DNA of 22,826 nucleotides from Chloroflexota bacterium (lineage in GTDB: Bacteria; Chloroflexota; Anaerolineae; Aggregatilineales; UBA2796), in NCBI GenBank assembly GCA_003695215.1, contig RFIM01000114.1:1-22826 (forward strand), in the 5' to 3' direction. Position numbers and translations under genes: made by a program. Position 1 is the first letter of the stretch; each line of letters starts with the position of its first letter. Below the pieces are notes generated by a model, which was not told the DNA's origin, made no database searches, and saw nothing but the letters and a program-made list of their open reading frames with translations. Shown here one piece after another: positions 7,250-15,056 of the stretch.

Positions 7250-9355
7250 TCAGGCGCTCAGCTGTGCGCGCAACGCCTCAGGCGTGTTGACGGGCAACTG
7301 GCAGACGAATTGACGGCATACGTAAGCTGTCGGCTGCCCGTCGAGCGGTGTCCGCTCAACCAGAAGTGGCGGGAAAACCTCGGCTTCATCGGGCGCGTGC
7401 GCCACAACTGCATTCGGGTAGTAGCCGCGCTGAACTACCTCCAGCAGAGCGATTGTCTGCGGTGCTTCAGTGGCACCGATGATAGCTACCTCTTGGACGC
7501 CATGCACCAGCAAGCGTGCCGCGCAGAGCATCTCGCCAAATGCCAGAGGATATTCGCGCATGGCATTCACCAATGGCTTCAAGATCGCCTCAGCCGAAGC
7601 GCTATAGTGCGTCTCGCCTGTGTAGGCAGCCAACTGCAGCAGCACTTTGGCGAAGACGCTGTTGCCGCTCGGCACGGCGTTATCCTGCAAGTTGCGCGGC
7701 CGCGTGATCAGCTGCTCGTGATCGTCGCTAGTATCGTAGAAGCCGCCATCTTCAGCAGGAAAGTGTATCAGCACTGTCTCGGCTAACGTCACAGCTTCTT
7801 CTAGCCAACGCGGCTCAAAAGTCGTCTGATACAGCTGGATCAGCGCGTCAATCAGGCAGGCGTAGTCCTCAAGATAGCCGTTGTAGCGCGCTAGGCTAGC
7901 GCCATGCTCGGCGCCCAGCGGATCGCCTTGGGCTGCTTCAGGCGTCAAGAGATAGCTGCGCAGCAAGCGTCCATCTTGGTACAAGCTCTCCAGGATGAAG
8001 TCGGCAGCCCGAGCGGCCGCTTGCGCGTAATCAGGGCGTTTCAGCACGCGCGCCGCTTCAGCAAAGCTGGCGATCGCCAAGCCGTTCCAAGCCGTTAGAA
8101 TTTTCTCATCGCGATGTGGCGGTACGCGCTCTGAGAGGCGCTTGTTGAGCAAGAGCTGGCGCGCCTGCCCAATGTGACTCTCCAGCGTCTCTAGCGGAAT
8201 GCCCAGCCTGAGCGCCACTTGGCTTGGCTCAGCAGGCACATGCAGGATGTTGCGCCCTTCAAAGTTGCCGCTCTCGGTTGCGTCCCAGTAAGCAACAGCA
8301 GACTCGGCGATCTCAGGCGGCAAAGCGGCGCGCAGCTCTTCCAAGCTCCAGACGAAGAACTTGCCTTCTTCGCCTTCGCTATCGGCATCAGTGCTGCTAT
8401 AGAAGGCGCCTGTAGGCGCTTGCATCTCGCGCAGCAAGTAGTCATAGGTCTCTTCAGCGATGCGCTTGAAGAACGGCATGCCTGTGGCTTGCCAAGCGTG
8501 CAGGTATAAGCGGCTCAGCTGCGCGTTATCGTAGAGCATCTTCTCGAAATGCGGCACTAACCACAGGCGATCCACGCTATAGCGGTGGAAGCCGCCGCCA
8601 ACTTGATCGTAAATGCCGCCACAGGCCATCTTCTTGAGCGAGAAAGCGACCACTTCCAGCACACGCTGGCGCAGCCCTTCATCGCCCAGGTAAGGCGTCA
8701 TGCTCAGCAGGAATTCGTAGTTCATCGGCGTAGGGAACTTCGGTTGGCTGCGCGATAAGCCGCCATAGACGGGATCGAAATCGCGGATGGCTGCGCGCAC
8801 AGCATCTTCCAGCAAAGCTGCATCCAATGGGCTAGCCGACTCGCCCAAGCCGAGCAGATCGCGCTGCAAGCCTTCGGTCACCTGTTCAGCCACCTGGTAG
8901 ACCTGATCGCGCCGATTGCGCCAAGCGTCGCTGACAGCCGCCAAGACTTGCTTGAAGGTCGGCATGCCGCGCACGGGCTCTTTGGGATAGTAAGTGCCCG
9001 CATGGAAAGGCTTGCCTTCAGGCGTCAAAAAGACGGTCATCGGCCAGCCGCCATGCCCACGCGTGAAGATTTGAGTCGCCTGCATGTAGATATCATCCAG
9101 ATCAGGCCGCTCTTCGCGATCCACCTTGATGTTGATGAAGTCGCGGTTCAAAATGGCGGCCGTCTCGGCATCTTCAAAAGACTCGTGCGCCATAACGTGG
9201 CACCAATGGCAGGCGCTATAGCCGATGCTGAGCAGGATCGGCTTGTCCTGTTCCCGAGCACGCGCAAAAGCTTCTGGGCACCACTCGTACCAATCCACTG
9301 GATTAGTGGCGTGTTGCCGCAAATAGGGCGAACTGGCATGCTGCAAACGGTTCAT
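7250..9355 (-). CDS. DUF255 thioredoxin-fold protein with six-hairpin glycosidase-like domain (YyaL/SSP411 family)
   Basis: A 701-residue protein of the YyaL/spermatogenesis-associated protein 20 family, at the family's usual length. The N-terminal DUF255 thioredoxin-like domain begins NRLQHASSPYLRQHATNPVDWYEW and carries Cys49-His-Trp-Cys52 in SACHWCHVMAHESF, followed by NIKVDREERPDLDDIYM. The rest looks like the alpha/alpha barrel of six-hairpin glycosidase-like proteins (for example PHFEKMLYDNAQLSRLYLHAWQ, DADSEGEEGKFFVWS, KILTAWNGLAIASFAEAA, LEDYACLIDALIQLYQ). No signal peptide is present, so it is likely cytoplasmic. The biochemical role of the family is not established; a link to redox or sugar-epimerase chemistry is only suggested by the folds. 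The ATG at 9355 is supported by AAGGA 8 nt upstream on the minus strand. Confidence 0.93.
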   Translation of the reverse strand: MNRLQHASSPYLRQHATNPVDWYEWCPEAFARAREQDKPILLSIGYSACHWCHVMAHESFEDAETAAILNRDFINIKVDREERPDLDDIYMQATQIFTRGHGGWPMTVFLTPEGKPFHAGTYYPKEPVRGMPTFKQVLAAVSDAWRNRRDQVYQVAEQVTEGLQRDLLGLGESASPLDAALLEDAVRAAIRDFDPVYGGLSRSQPKFPTPMNYEFLLSMTPYLGDEGLRQRVLEVVAFSLKKMACGGIYDQVGGGFHRYSVDRLWLVPHFEKMLYDNAQLSRLYLHAWQATGMPFFKRIAEETYDYLLREMQAPTGAFYSSTDADSEGEEGKFFVWSLEELRAALPPEIAESAVAYWDATESGNFEGRNILHVPAEPSQVALRLGIPLETLESHIGQARQLLLNKRLSERVPPHRDEKILTAWNGLAIASFAEAARVLKRPDYAQAAARAADFILESLYQDGRLLRSYLLTPEAAQGDPLGAEHGASLARYNGYLEDYACLIDALIQLYQTTFEPRWLEEAVTLAETVLIHFPAEDGGFYDTSDDHEQLITRPRNLQDNAVPSGNSVFAKVLLQLAAYTGETHYSASAEAILKPLVNAMREYPLAFGEMLCAARLLVHGVQEVAIIGATEAPQTIALLEVVQRGYYPNAVVAHAPDEAEVFPPLLVERTPLDGQPTAYVCRQFVCQLPVNTPEALRAQLSA

Positions 9356-9537
9356 CCTGACCGTCCTTTCAGTGCATCAGAAAATCTGCGATTATTTTCA
9401 CCTGAAAAAGTTGGAATTGGCAAACATCCATCTTTGGGCGGATTTTGGCAAAAGGGCGCTTTAAGGCGTGCGATTGTGCCCAATAGGCGCTATGATCGAG
9501 CCTATCTTGAGCTATTTGAAAGCGACAGAGGCGCTTT

Positions 9538-11319
9538 ATGAATCAGACAACTGGTGCAGAGAACGTGATCTGGGATCTGAGCATTTTCTATGCCAGCCCT
9601 GAGGATTCCGCTATCTCACGCGACTTGACCGATGTTCAAGCGCAGGCCGAGCGCTTTGCCGAGCGCTATCACGGGCGCGTGGCTAGCCTGAGCGCTGCCG
9701 AATTGGCTGAAGCGCTGGGCGAGTTAGAGGCGATCTATGAGAAAATCGGCAAGCTGAGCGCTTATGCGCACCTGCATTGGACGACCAATACCGCTGATCC
9801 TGTGCGTGGCGCTTTGCTGCAGCGTGTGCGCGAGGCCGACTCAAAACTTGACCAGACGCTGCTCTTCTTCATGCTGGAATGGACACACGTGAGCGAAGAA
9901 GGCGCCAAGGTTGCCGATGCGCCCGCGCTCAGCCGCTACCGCCACTATCTGCGCAAGCAACTGCGCTATCGCCCACACTTACTCAGCGAAGCTGAGGAGA
10001 AAATCCTGAACGAGAAAGCCGTCACAGGGCGCGATGCCTGGGCTCGCTTTTTCACTGAGACTGTCAGCAGCATCCGATACGAATGGGAAGGCCAGCAGGT
10101 GCCGCAATCACTCGTGATGCGCCAACTTTACGCGCCTGAGCGCGATGTGCGCAAGCGCGCTGCCGATTCAATCACAGCAGGCTTGCGGCCGCATCTGCGC
10201 ACGCTGACCTTCGTGTTCAACACGCTGCTGGCCGATAAAGCCAGCGAAGATCGGCTGCGCAAATATCCGACCTGGCTCAGCGCGCGCAACCTGGCCAACG
10301 AGACGACCGATGAAGCTGTGCAAGCGCTAGTGAGCGCCGTGACCAGCCGCTATGACATCGTCTCGCGTTATTACGGCATCAAGCGGCGCCTGCTCGGCTT
10401 GGATGAGCTGTTCGACTACGACCGCTACGCCATGTTGCCTAGCGCCCAGACGCACTACACCTGGGAAGCGGCGCGCAACGTTGTGCTGGATGCTTTTGGC
10501 GCCTTCTCGCCGCGCATGGCGGAAATCGCCCGCGAATTCTTTGAGCACAACTGGATTCACGCGCCCGTCATGCCCAACAAGAGTGGCGGCGCCTTCGCCA
10601 GCCCAACTGTGCCAAGCGCGCATCCGTTCATCTTGGTCAATTACACGGGCGCTGTGCGCGACGTCATGACGTTAGCCCATGAGCTCGGTCATGGCATTCA
10701 TATGTACCTCTCACGGCCGCACGGCATCTTCGGCGCGTACACGCCCTTGACCACAGCCGAGATGGCTTCTGTGTTCGGCGAGATGCTAGTCTTCAACAAT
10801 CTGATGGCGCGCGAGAACGATCCGTCAGTGCGCTTGACAATGTTGGCGAGCAAGATCGAGGATACCTTTGCCACAGTCTTCCGTCAGATCAGCATGAACC
10901 GCTTCGAGGAAGCAGTTCATACGGCGCGCCGCACTGAAGGCGAACTCTCGACCGAGCGCCTGAACGCGCTCTGGCTAGAGACACAGCGCGCCATGTTCGG
11001 CGAGAGCCTGACCTTGCGCGACGACTATGCCATTTGGTGGAGCTACGTGCCGCACTTCGTCAACACGCCTGGCTATGTATATGCCTACGCTTTTGGCGAG
11101 CTACTGGTGTTGGCGCTCTTCAGCCGTTACAAGCAAGAAGGCGCGTCGTTTGTGCCGCGCTACTTCGATGTGCTTTCCAGCGGCGGCTCGGATTCGCCTG
11201 AGAATATCCTCGCCAAAGCGGGCGTCGATTTGAACGATCCGAATTTCTGGCAACAGGGCTTGCAGATCATCGATGACATGGTCAGCGACCTTGAAGCCTT
11301 GACTGTGCAGGTGCAGTGA
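9538..11319 (+). CDS. pepF: Oligoendopeptidase F, M3B family zinc peptidase
   Basis: A 593-residue cytoplasmic metallopeptidase. The zinc site HELGHGIH is at residues 381-388 (ligands His381 and His385, catalytic Glu382), with the third ligand probably Glu408 in TAEMASVFGE. Other family landmarks are the N-terminal helical domain, YTGAVRDVMTLAHELGH, FRQISMNRFEEAVH and the C-terminal PGYVYAYAFGELLVLALFSRYK block. PepF enzymes cut oligopeptides of roughly 7-17 residues and help recycle peptides. The length matches the family. GAGG at 9528-9531 lies 6 nt before the ATG. Only 3 nt separate its TGA from the ATG of the following GH2 gene, so the two are very likely co-transcribed and translationally coupled, an unusual partner for a peptidase. 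Confidence 0.96.
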   Translation: MNQTTGAENVIWDLSIFYASPEDSAISRDLTDVQAQAERFAERYHGRVASLSAAELAEALGELEAIYEKIGKLSAYAHLHWTTNTADPVRGALLQRVREADSKLDQTLLFFMLEWTHVSEEGAKVADAPALSRYRHYLRKQLRYRPHLLSEAEEKILNEKAVTGRDAWARFFTETVSSIRYEWEGQQVPQSLVMRQLYAPERDVRKRAADSITAGLRPHLRTLTFVFNTLLADKASEDRLRKYPTWLSARNLANETTDEAVQALVSAVTSRYDIVSRYYGIKRRLLGLDELFDYDRYAMLPSAQTHYTWEAARNVVLDAFGAFSPRMAEIAREFFEHNWIHAPVMPNKSGGAFASPTVPSAHPFILVNYTGAVRDVMTLAHELGHGIHMYLSRPHGIFGAYTPLTTAEMASVFGEMLVFNNLMARENDPSVRLTMLASKIEDTFATVFRQISMNRFEEAVHTARRTEGELSTERLNALWLETQRAMFGESLTLRDDYAIWWSYVPHFVNTPGYVYAYAFGELLVLALFSRYKQEGASFVPRYFDVLSSGGSDSPENILAKAGVDLNDPNFWQQGLQIIDDMVSDLEALTVQVQ

Positions 11320-11322
11320 GCC

Positions 11323-13794
11323 ATGCCCTTACAGCGTCTTTTGATCGATCGGGCGCGCTTCCGAGCGCTGGCGCCTGAAGATGACTTGCATCAAGCGCTC
11401 GAGGTGCCTGATGGCTGGCAGCCTGCGCAGCTGCCAGGCTGCGTGCATTTAGACCTTTTGCGCAACGGGCAAATTCCCGATCCCTTCTTCGGCCTGAACG
11501 AAGCTGCAGTGCAATGGATCGGCGAACGCGATTGGCTTTACGATTGCACCTTTGAGCTGAGCGCAGAGCAGCTAGCACAGCCTTATGTGGAGCTGTGCTT
11601 TGAAGGCTTGGACACCTTCGCTGAGGTCTATCTGAACGGCACGCACATCCTGAGCAGCCAAAACATGTTCGTGCCGCAGCGCGCAGCCGCCAAGGCGCAC
11701 TTGCGCGCAGGCGAGAATCGGCTAGCAGTGCGCTTTGAATCGGCATTGCGGCGCGGCAAGGCGCTTGAAGCGCAACATGGCGTCCGCGCTGTCTGGAACG
11801 GCGATCCAAGCCGCGTCTATGTGCGCAAGGCGCAGTATCACTACGGCTGGGACTGGGGCCCAAGGCTACTGACAGCGGGCATATGGCGTCCGCTCTACGT
11901 AGAAGCCTACCAGGCGCGCATCGCTGAGCTGCACGTGCAGCCGTCACTGAGCGACGATCTGGCACGCGCCGACCTGCTTGTGCAAGCCCATATACAGGGC
12001 GAGGCTGAGTCAGCGCGCCTGACGCTTTACGATCCATCAGGCGCGTTGATTGAATCAGTGCAGGTGGCGCCGCTCGATAGCGCAGTGCGGCATACCTTCA
12101 CGCTCAAGGCACCGCGCCTGTGGTATCCACATGGCTACGGCGCGCAAGCGCGCTATCGTGTCGTGGCGGAGCTGATCGGCGCGCGAGGCGTGCTAGATCG
12201 ACGCGATGTGCGCCTTGGGCTGCGCAAGGTGCGTCTAGTGCAGGCGCCACTCGCCGATCAGGCAGGCACATCCTTCTACTTTGAGATCAACAATGTGCCG
12301 ATCTTCTGCAGTGGCGCCAACTGGATTCCAGCTGATAGCTTCACGCCGCGCCTGACGGCGACGCGCTATCACGAATGGCTGAAGCTGGCTGTTGAAGCCA
12401 ACATGCTGATGCTGCGGGTCTGGGGCGGCGGAATTTATGAAGACGAGGCCTTCTACGAGTTGTGCGATGAGCTTGGCGTGCTGATCTGGCAGGATTTCAT
12501 GTTTGCTTGCGGGATGTACCCTGCCTATTCGGAGTTCTTGGAGAATGTGCGCGCCGAGGCACTAGCGCAGCTCAAGCGCTTGCGGCACTATGCCTGCATC
12601 GTGCTGTGGTGCGGCAACAACGAAGATTACCAAATTGCCGAGTCGCTGCAAGCCTACGATCCTGATTTCAGCGGCGCCTTCGCACAGACGGCTTTCCCTG
12701 CCCGCGAGATTTATGAACGCCTTCTGCCAAAACTCTGCGCCGAACACGATCCGACGCGACCGTACTGGCCAGGCAGCCCCTATGGCGGCAAAAGCGTGAT
12801 GGATCAAACTGTTGGCGATAGGCACACTTGGGAAATTTGGCATGGCAACATAGCGGATTATCAAGATTATGCGCGCTATAGCGGACGGTTCATCAGCGAG
12901 TTCGGCATGCAAGCCTTGCCCATCCTGCCGACGCTTGAAGCCTTCACGGCGCCTGAAGAGCGGACGCTTGAGAGCGCCGCGCTGCGCTATCACAACAAGG
13001 CAAGTGAAGGCTTCATGCGCTTGAATCATTACCTGACGCGCAACGTCGGCCTCGCTGATGCGCTGCCCGAATATGCCTATCTGACACAGCTAGTGCAGGC
13101 TGAAGCGGCCGCAGCCGCTTTTGAGAGCTGGCGGCTCGGTTGGCGCGAGCATGGCAAGCGCTACATCGGCGGCGCCTTGATCTGGCAGCTGAACGATTGC
13201 TATCCCGCCATCAGCTGGGCACTAGTGGACTACTACCTGCGTCCGAAACCTGCCTACTATCGCGTCAAGCGCGCTTTGGCGCCTCTAGCGCTGATCCTGA
13301 GCGCCGAAGGGCCCAAAGTGACCTGCTGGGCAGTCAGTCAGCGCTTGCAGCTGCTCGAGGCAACGCTGCAGCTCGATTGCTGGTCGCTTGATGGCGAGCT
13401 GCGCGATCAGATACGCGCGGTTGTGCCAATCGGCGCCAACGGCGCCACGCTGTTGCTCACCCATAGCGCGCCAAGCGCCGAGCTGTGCGTTTGGTCGGCG
13501 CGGCTATGGCAGGGCGAGCAGATTGTGGCGCGCACGGCACGCTTCCCAGAACCTCTACACAGCGTTGACTATAGCGCGGCGCGCCTGACCGTGACGGCGC
13601 TTGGCGAAGGGCGTTATCGGCTGAGCACGGATAGGCCTGTGCGCGGCGTTTGGCTCGAGGCAGAAGATGCCGATGGGCGCTGGGACGATAACCTGCTGGA
13701 TTTGCTGCCCGATGAGCCGCGCGAGATTTGCCTGACAGTCGGTGTTGGCGGCGTACGGCGCGTGCGCTGGTACGGCGGCTTTGCGCAAATGTGA
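11323..13794 (+). CDS. GH2 family beta-mannosidase-type glycosidase
   Basis: An 823-residue enzyme at the usual length of bacterial beta-mannosidases. The N-terminal sugar-binding (jelly-roll) domain has PGCVHLDLLRNGQIPDPFFGLNE and WLYDCTFEL; HYGWDWGPRLLTAGIWRPLYVE follows at about 174-195. The immunoglobulin-like middle domain leads into the TIM barrel, which shows NANW-like SGANWIPADSF, MLRVWGGGIYEDEAFYELCDELGVLIWQDFMFACGMYP, acid/base Glu434 in WCGNNED and the likely nucleophile Glu526 in ISEFGMQALP. The WGWDWGP and GNNE motifs favour beta-mannosidase over beta-galactosidase or beta-glucuronidase. There is no signal peptide, so it probably acts in the cytoplasm, releasing mannose from imported manno-oligosaccharides. 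It is coupled to pepF and lies immediately upstream of the lacI-ABC-glycosidase operon, to which it may contribute. Confidence 0.9.
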   Translation: MPLQRLLIDRARFRALAPEDDLHQALEVPDGWQPAQLPGCVHLDLLRNGQIPDPFFGLNEAAVQWIGERDWLYDCTFELSAEQLAQPYVELCFEGLDTFAEVYLNGTHILSSQNMFVPQRAAAKAHLRAGENRLAVRFESALRRGKALEAQHGVRAVWNGDPSRVYVRKAQYHYGWDWGPRLLTAGIWRPLYVEAYQARIAELHVQPSLSDDLARADLLVQAHIQGEAESARLTLYDPSGALIESVQVAPLDSAVRHTFTLKAPRLWYPHGYGAQARYRVVAELIGARGVLDRRDVRLGLRKVRLVQAPLADQAGTSFYFEINNVPIFCSGANWIPADSFTPRLTATRYHEWLKLAVEANMLMLRVWGGGIYEDEAFYELCDELGVLIWQDFMFACGMYPAYSEFLENVRAEALAQLKRLRHYACIVLWCGNNEDYQIAESLQAYDPDFSGAFAQTAFPAREIYERLLPKLCAEHDPTRPYWPGSPYGGKSVMDQTVGDRHTWEIWHGNIADYQDYARYSGRFISEFGMQALPILPTLEAFTAPEERTLESAALRYHNKASEGFMRLNHYLTRNVGLADALPEYAYLTQLVQAEAAAAAFESWRLGWREHGKRYIGGALIWQLNDCYPAISWALVDYYLRPKPAYYRVKRALAPLALILSAEGPKVTCWAVSQRLQLLEATLQLDCWSLDGELRDQIRAVVPIGANGATLLLTHSAPSAELCVWSARLWQGEQIVARTARFPEPLHSVDYSAARLTVTALGEGRYRLSTDRPVRGVWLEAEDADGRWDDNLLDLLPDEPREICLTVGVGGVRRVRWYGGFAQM

Positions 13795-13808
13795 ATTTTG
13801 CTTCACAT
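13789..13808 (+). terminator. Hairpin at the end of the GH2 gene
   Basis: ATGTGAA and TTCACAT are perfect 7-bp arms around TTTTGC, overlapping the TGA of the GH2 gene. The tail TCTTCC is not a true T-run, so it may be a weak terminator or an mRNA 3'-end stabiliser separating the pepF-GH2 unit from the lacI operon. Confidence 0.4.
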
Positions 13809-13817
13809 TCTTCCGAT

Positions 13818-13850
13818 CCTCTTGACAGGCGCTTCAAGAGGCCTTAAACT
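13818..13850 (+). promoter_or_regulatory. Outer lacI-operon promoter with embedded inverted repeat
   Basis: A perfect -35 TTGACA (13822-13827), a 17-nt spacer and TAAACT (13845-13850) form a good promoter. An 8-bp perfect inverted repeat, CCTCTTGA/TCAAGAGG (arms 13818-13825 and 13834-13841), covers the -35 and spacer. It could be a second regulator's site or a hairpin ending upstream transcripts. Confidence 0.55.
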
Positions 13851-13863
13851 GGTATTTAGCCTT

Positions 13864-13891
13864 TTGGGAGCGCTCTCAAAATTGGTATACT
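13864..13891 (+). promoter_or_regulatory. Inner lacI-operon promoter with extended -10
   Basis: TTGGGA (13864-13869), a 16-nt spacer and TATACT (13886-13891) preceded by TGG, an extended -10 (TGn). The predicted transcription start is near 13898, about 32 nt before the lacI ATG. Operator 1 covers the -35 and part of the spacer, and operator 2 covers the start point, which is a textbook layout for repression. Confidence 0.6.
13865..13878. promoter_or_regulatory. LacI-family operator 1 (CelR-like box)
   Basis: TGGGAGCGCTCTCA differs at one position from the perfect palindrome TGGGAGCGCTCCCA, which I recall as the CelR site of Thermobifida fusca cellulase genes. The central CG within GCGC is typical of LacI/GalR operators. 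It overlaps the -35 region of the inner promoter. Confidence 0.75.
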
Positions 13892-13904
13892 AGGAGCGCT
13901 CCCA
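13891..13904. promoter_or_regulatory. LacI-family operator 2 (CelR-like box)
   Basis: TAGGAGCGCTCCCA differs at one position from TGGGAGCGCTCCCA. Its centre is 26 bp from that of operator 1, and it overlaps the -10 end and the predicted transcription start. Two near-identical sites this close are strong evidence for autoregulation by the LacI-family gene that follows. Confidence 0.75.
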
Positions 13905-13929
13905 GAAAGACCAGTTGAAGGTTTCGGCG

Positions 13930-14988
13930 ATGAGCGAACGTTTGGATCTAGAGAGTATCGCGCGCAAAGCAGGCGTCTCACGCTCAACGGTCTCGCGAGT
14001 CATCAACGACTCGCCGCATGTCAGCGAGCGGACACGCCAACACGTCCTGGCCATCATCGAGCAAGAGAATTTCCATCCCAACACGGCCGCGCGCGCTCTG
14101 GTCAAACGCCGCACCGATATTCTCGGCGTAGTCATCCCCACATCAGCGAACGTCTTCCTCAGCGATAACAACTACTACCCGCTGATCCTGGCAGGCCTGG
14201 GCGAAGCCATTCGGCAGTTGGATTACGCCATGCTGATGTGGCTCGGCGAGGTCACGCACGATGACCAGCACTTGATGCGCAAGCTCTCCAATCCGTATCT
14301 GACGGACGGCTTGATTTTCGTCTCGCTGCCTAACGATCATCCGCTCTACGATAAGCTCAGCCGCTTGCGGCAGCCGTTCGTGATGATCGATCGGCCTTTT
14401 GGCGAGCTTGAGAACGCCAGCTACGTCAGCATCGATAACTTGCGCGCTGCTGAGATCGCCACGGAACATCTGATTCGGTTGGGCAGGCGGCGTATTGCGC
14501 ACATCACAGGCATGCTGACCATCACAGATGCCTGCGATCGCCTTGAAGGCTACAAAAATGCCTTGTGCGCTGCAGGCTTGCCTGTGGATAGCCAGCTGAT
14601 CGCCGAAGGCGTCTTCAACTACGAGTCAGGCTATCGCGCCATGAAACAGTTGTTGCCGCACAGGCCTGATGGCCTGTTCGCAGCCAACGACACTATGGCA
14701 GCAGGCGCACTGCATGCGGCGCTGGAAGCGGGCTTGCGCGTGCCTGAAGATTTGAGCATCGTCGGCTTTGACGATGTGGACGTGGCTATGCAGACGACGC
14801 CGTCGCTGACGACGATCCGTCAGCCGATCCGCGCGAAAGGCGAGGTGGCAGCGCGCTTGCTAGTGGACTTGATCAATAACCGAGTCAGCGCGCCACAGCA
14901 TGTGATCCTGCCCACTGAGCTGATCATCAGGCAATCGTGCGGCGCTACAAATCATACCAAAGGAGGTGATGCGCATACAGCAGAATAA
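13930..14988 (+). CDS. LacI/GalR family transcriptional regulator of the sugar operon
   Basis: A 352-residue regulator. The N-terminal helix-turn-helix and hinge read LDLESIARKAGVSRSTVSRVINDSPHVSERTRQ and NTAARALVKRRTDILGVVIP (about 5-65). A periplasmic-binding-protein-like ligand domain follows, with the conserved GLFAANDTMAAGALHAALEAGLRVPEDLSIVGFDDVDVAMQTTPSLTTIRQP block. LacI proteins bind paired half-sites as dimers and release DNA when they bind a sugar. ATG 13930 puts AAGG 8 nt upstream and starts 5 residues before the HTH; the TTG at 13915 would overlap that site. After the usual ELIIRQSC ending the protein continues about 15 residues, over a perfect Shine-Dalgarno-like stretch. The ligand is probably a beta-linked gluco- or manno-oligosaccharide, inferred from its neighbours and the CelR-like operators. 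Confidence 0.93.
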   Translation: MSERLDLESIARKAGVSRSTVSRVINDSPHVSERTRQHVLAIIEQENFHPNTAARALVKRRTDILGVVIPTSANVFLSDNNYYPLILAGLGEAIRQLDYAMLMWLGEVTHDDQHLMRKLSNPYLTDGLIFVSLPNDHPLYDKLSRLRQPFVMIDRPFGELENASYVSIDNLRAAEIATEHLIRLGRRRIAHITGMLTITDACDRLEGYKNALCAAGLPVDSQLIAEGVFNYESGYRAMKQLLPHRPDGLFAANDTMAAGALHAALEAGLRVPEDLSIVGFDDVDVAMQTTPSLTTIRQPIRAKGEVAARLLVDLINNRVSAPQHVILPTELIIRQSCGATNHTKGGDAHTAE

Positions 14989-15056
14989 GGTTTGATTCGC
15001 TCAACTGCTTCTCCAACTTTTGCGTTTCGCTCAAATTGATCCTTTTGGAGGTTCGC

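Noticed and set aside
11282..12037. 251-codon open frame on the minus strand inside the pepF/GH2 genes
   Set aside because: Antisense to well-supported enzymes; Arg/Ala/Ser-rich translation with no motif, as expected from a high-GC shadow frame.
14969..14995. Eight-codon frame MRIQQNKV after the strong Shine-Dalgarno-like stretch
   Set aside because: Only 2 nt separate GGAGG from the ATG, too close for normal initiation; kept as a finding on the element but not called as a gene.
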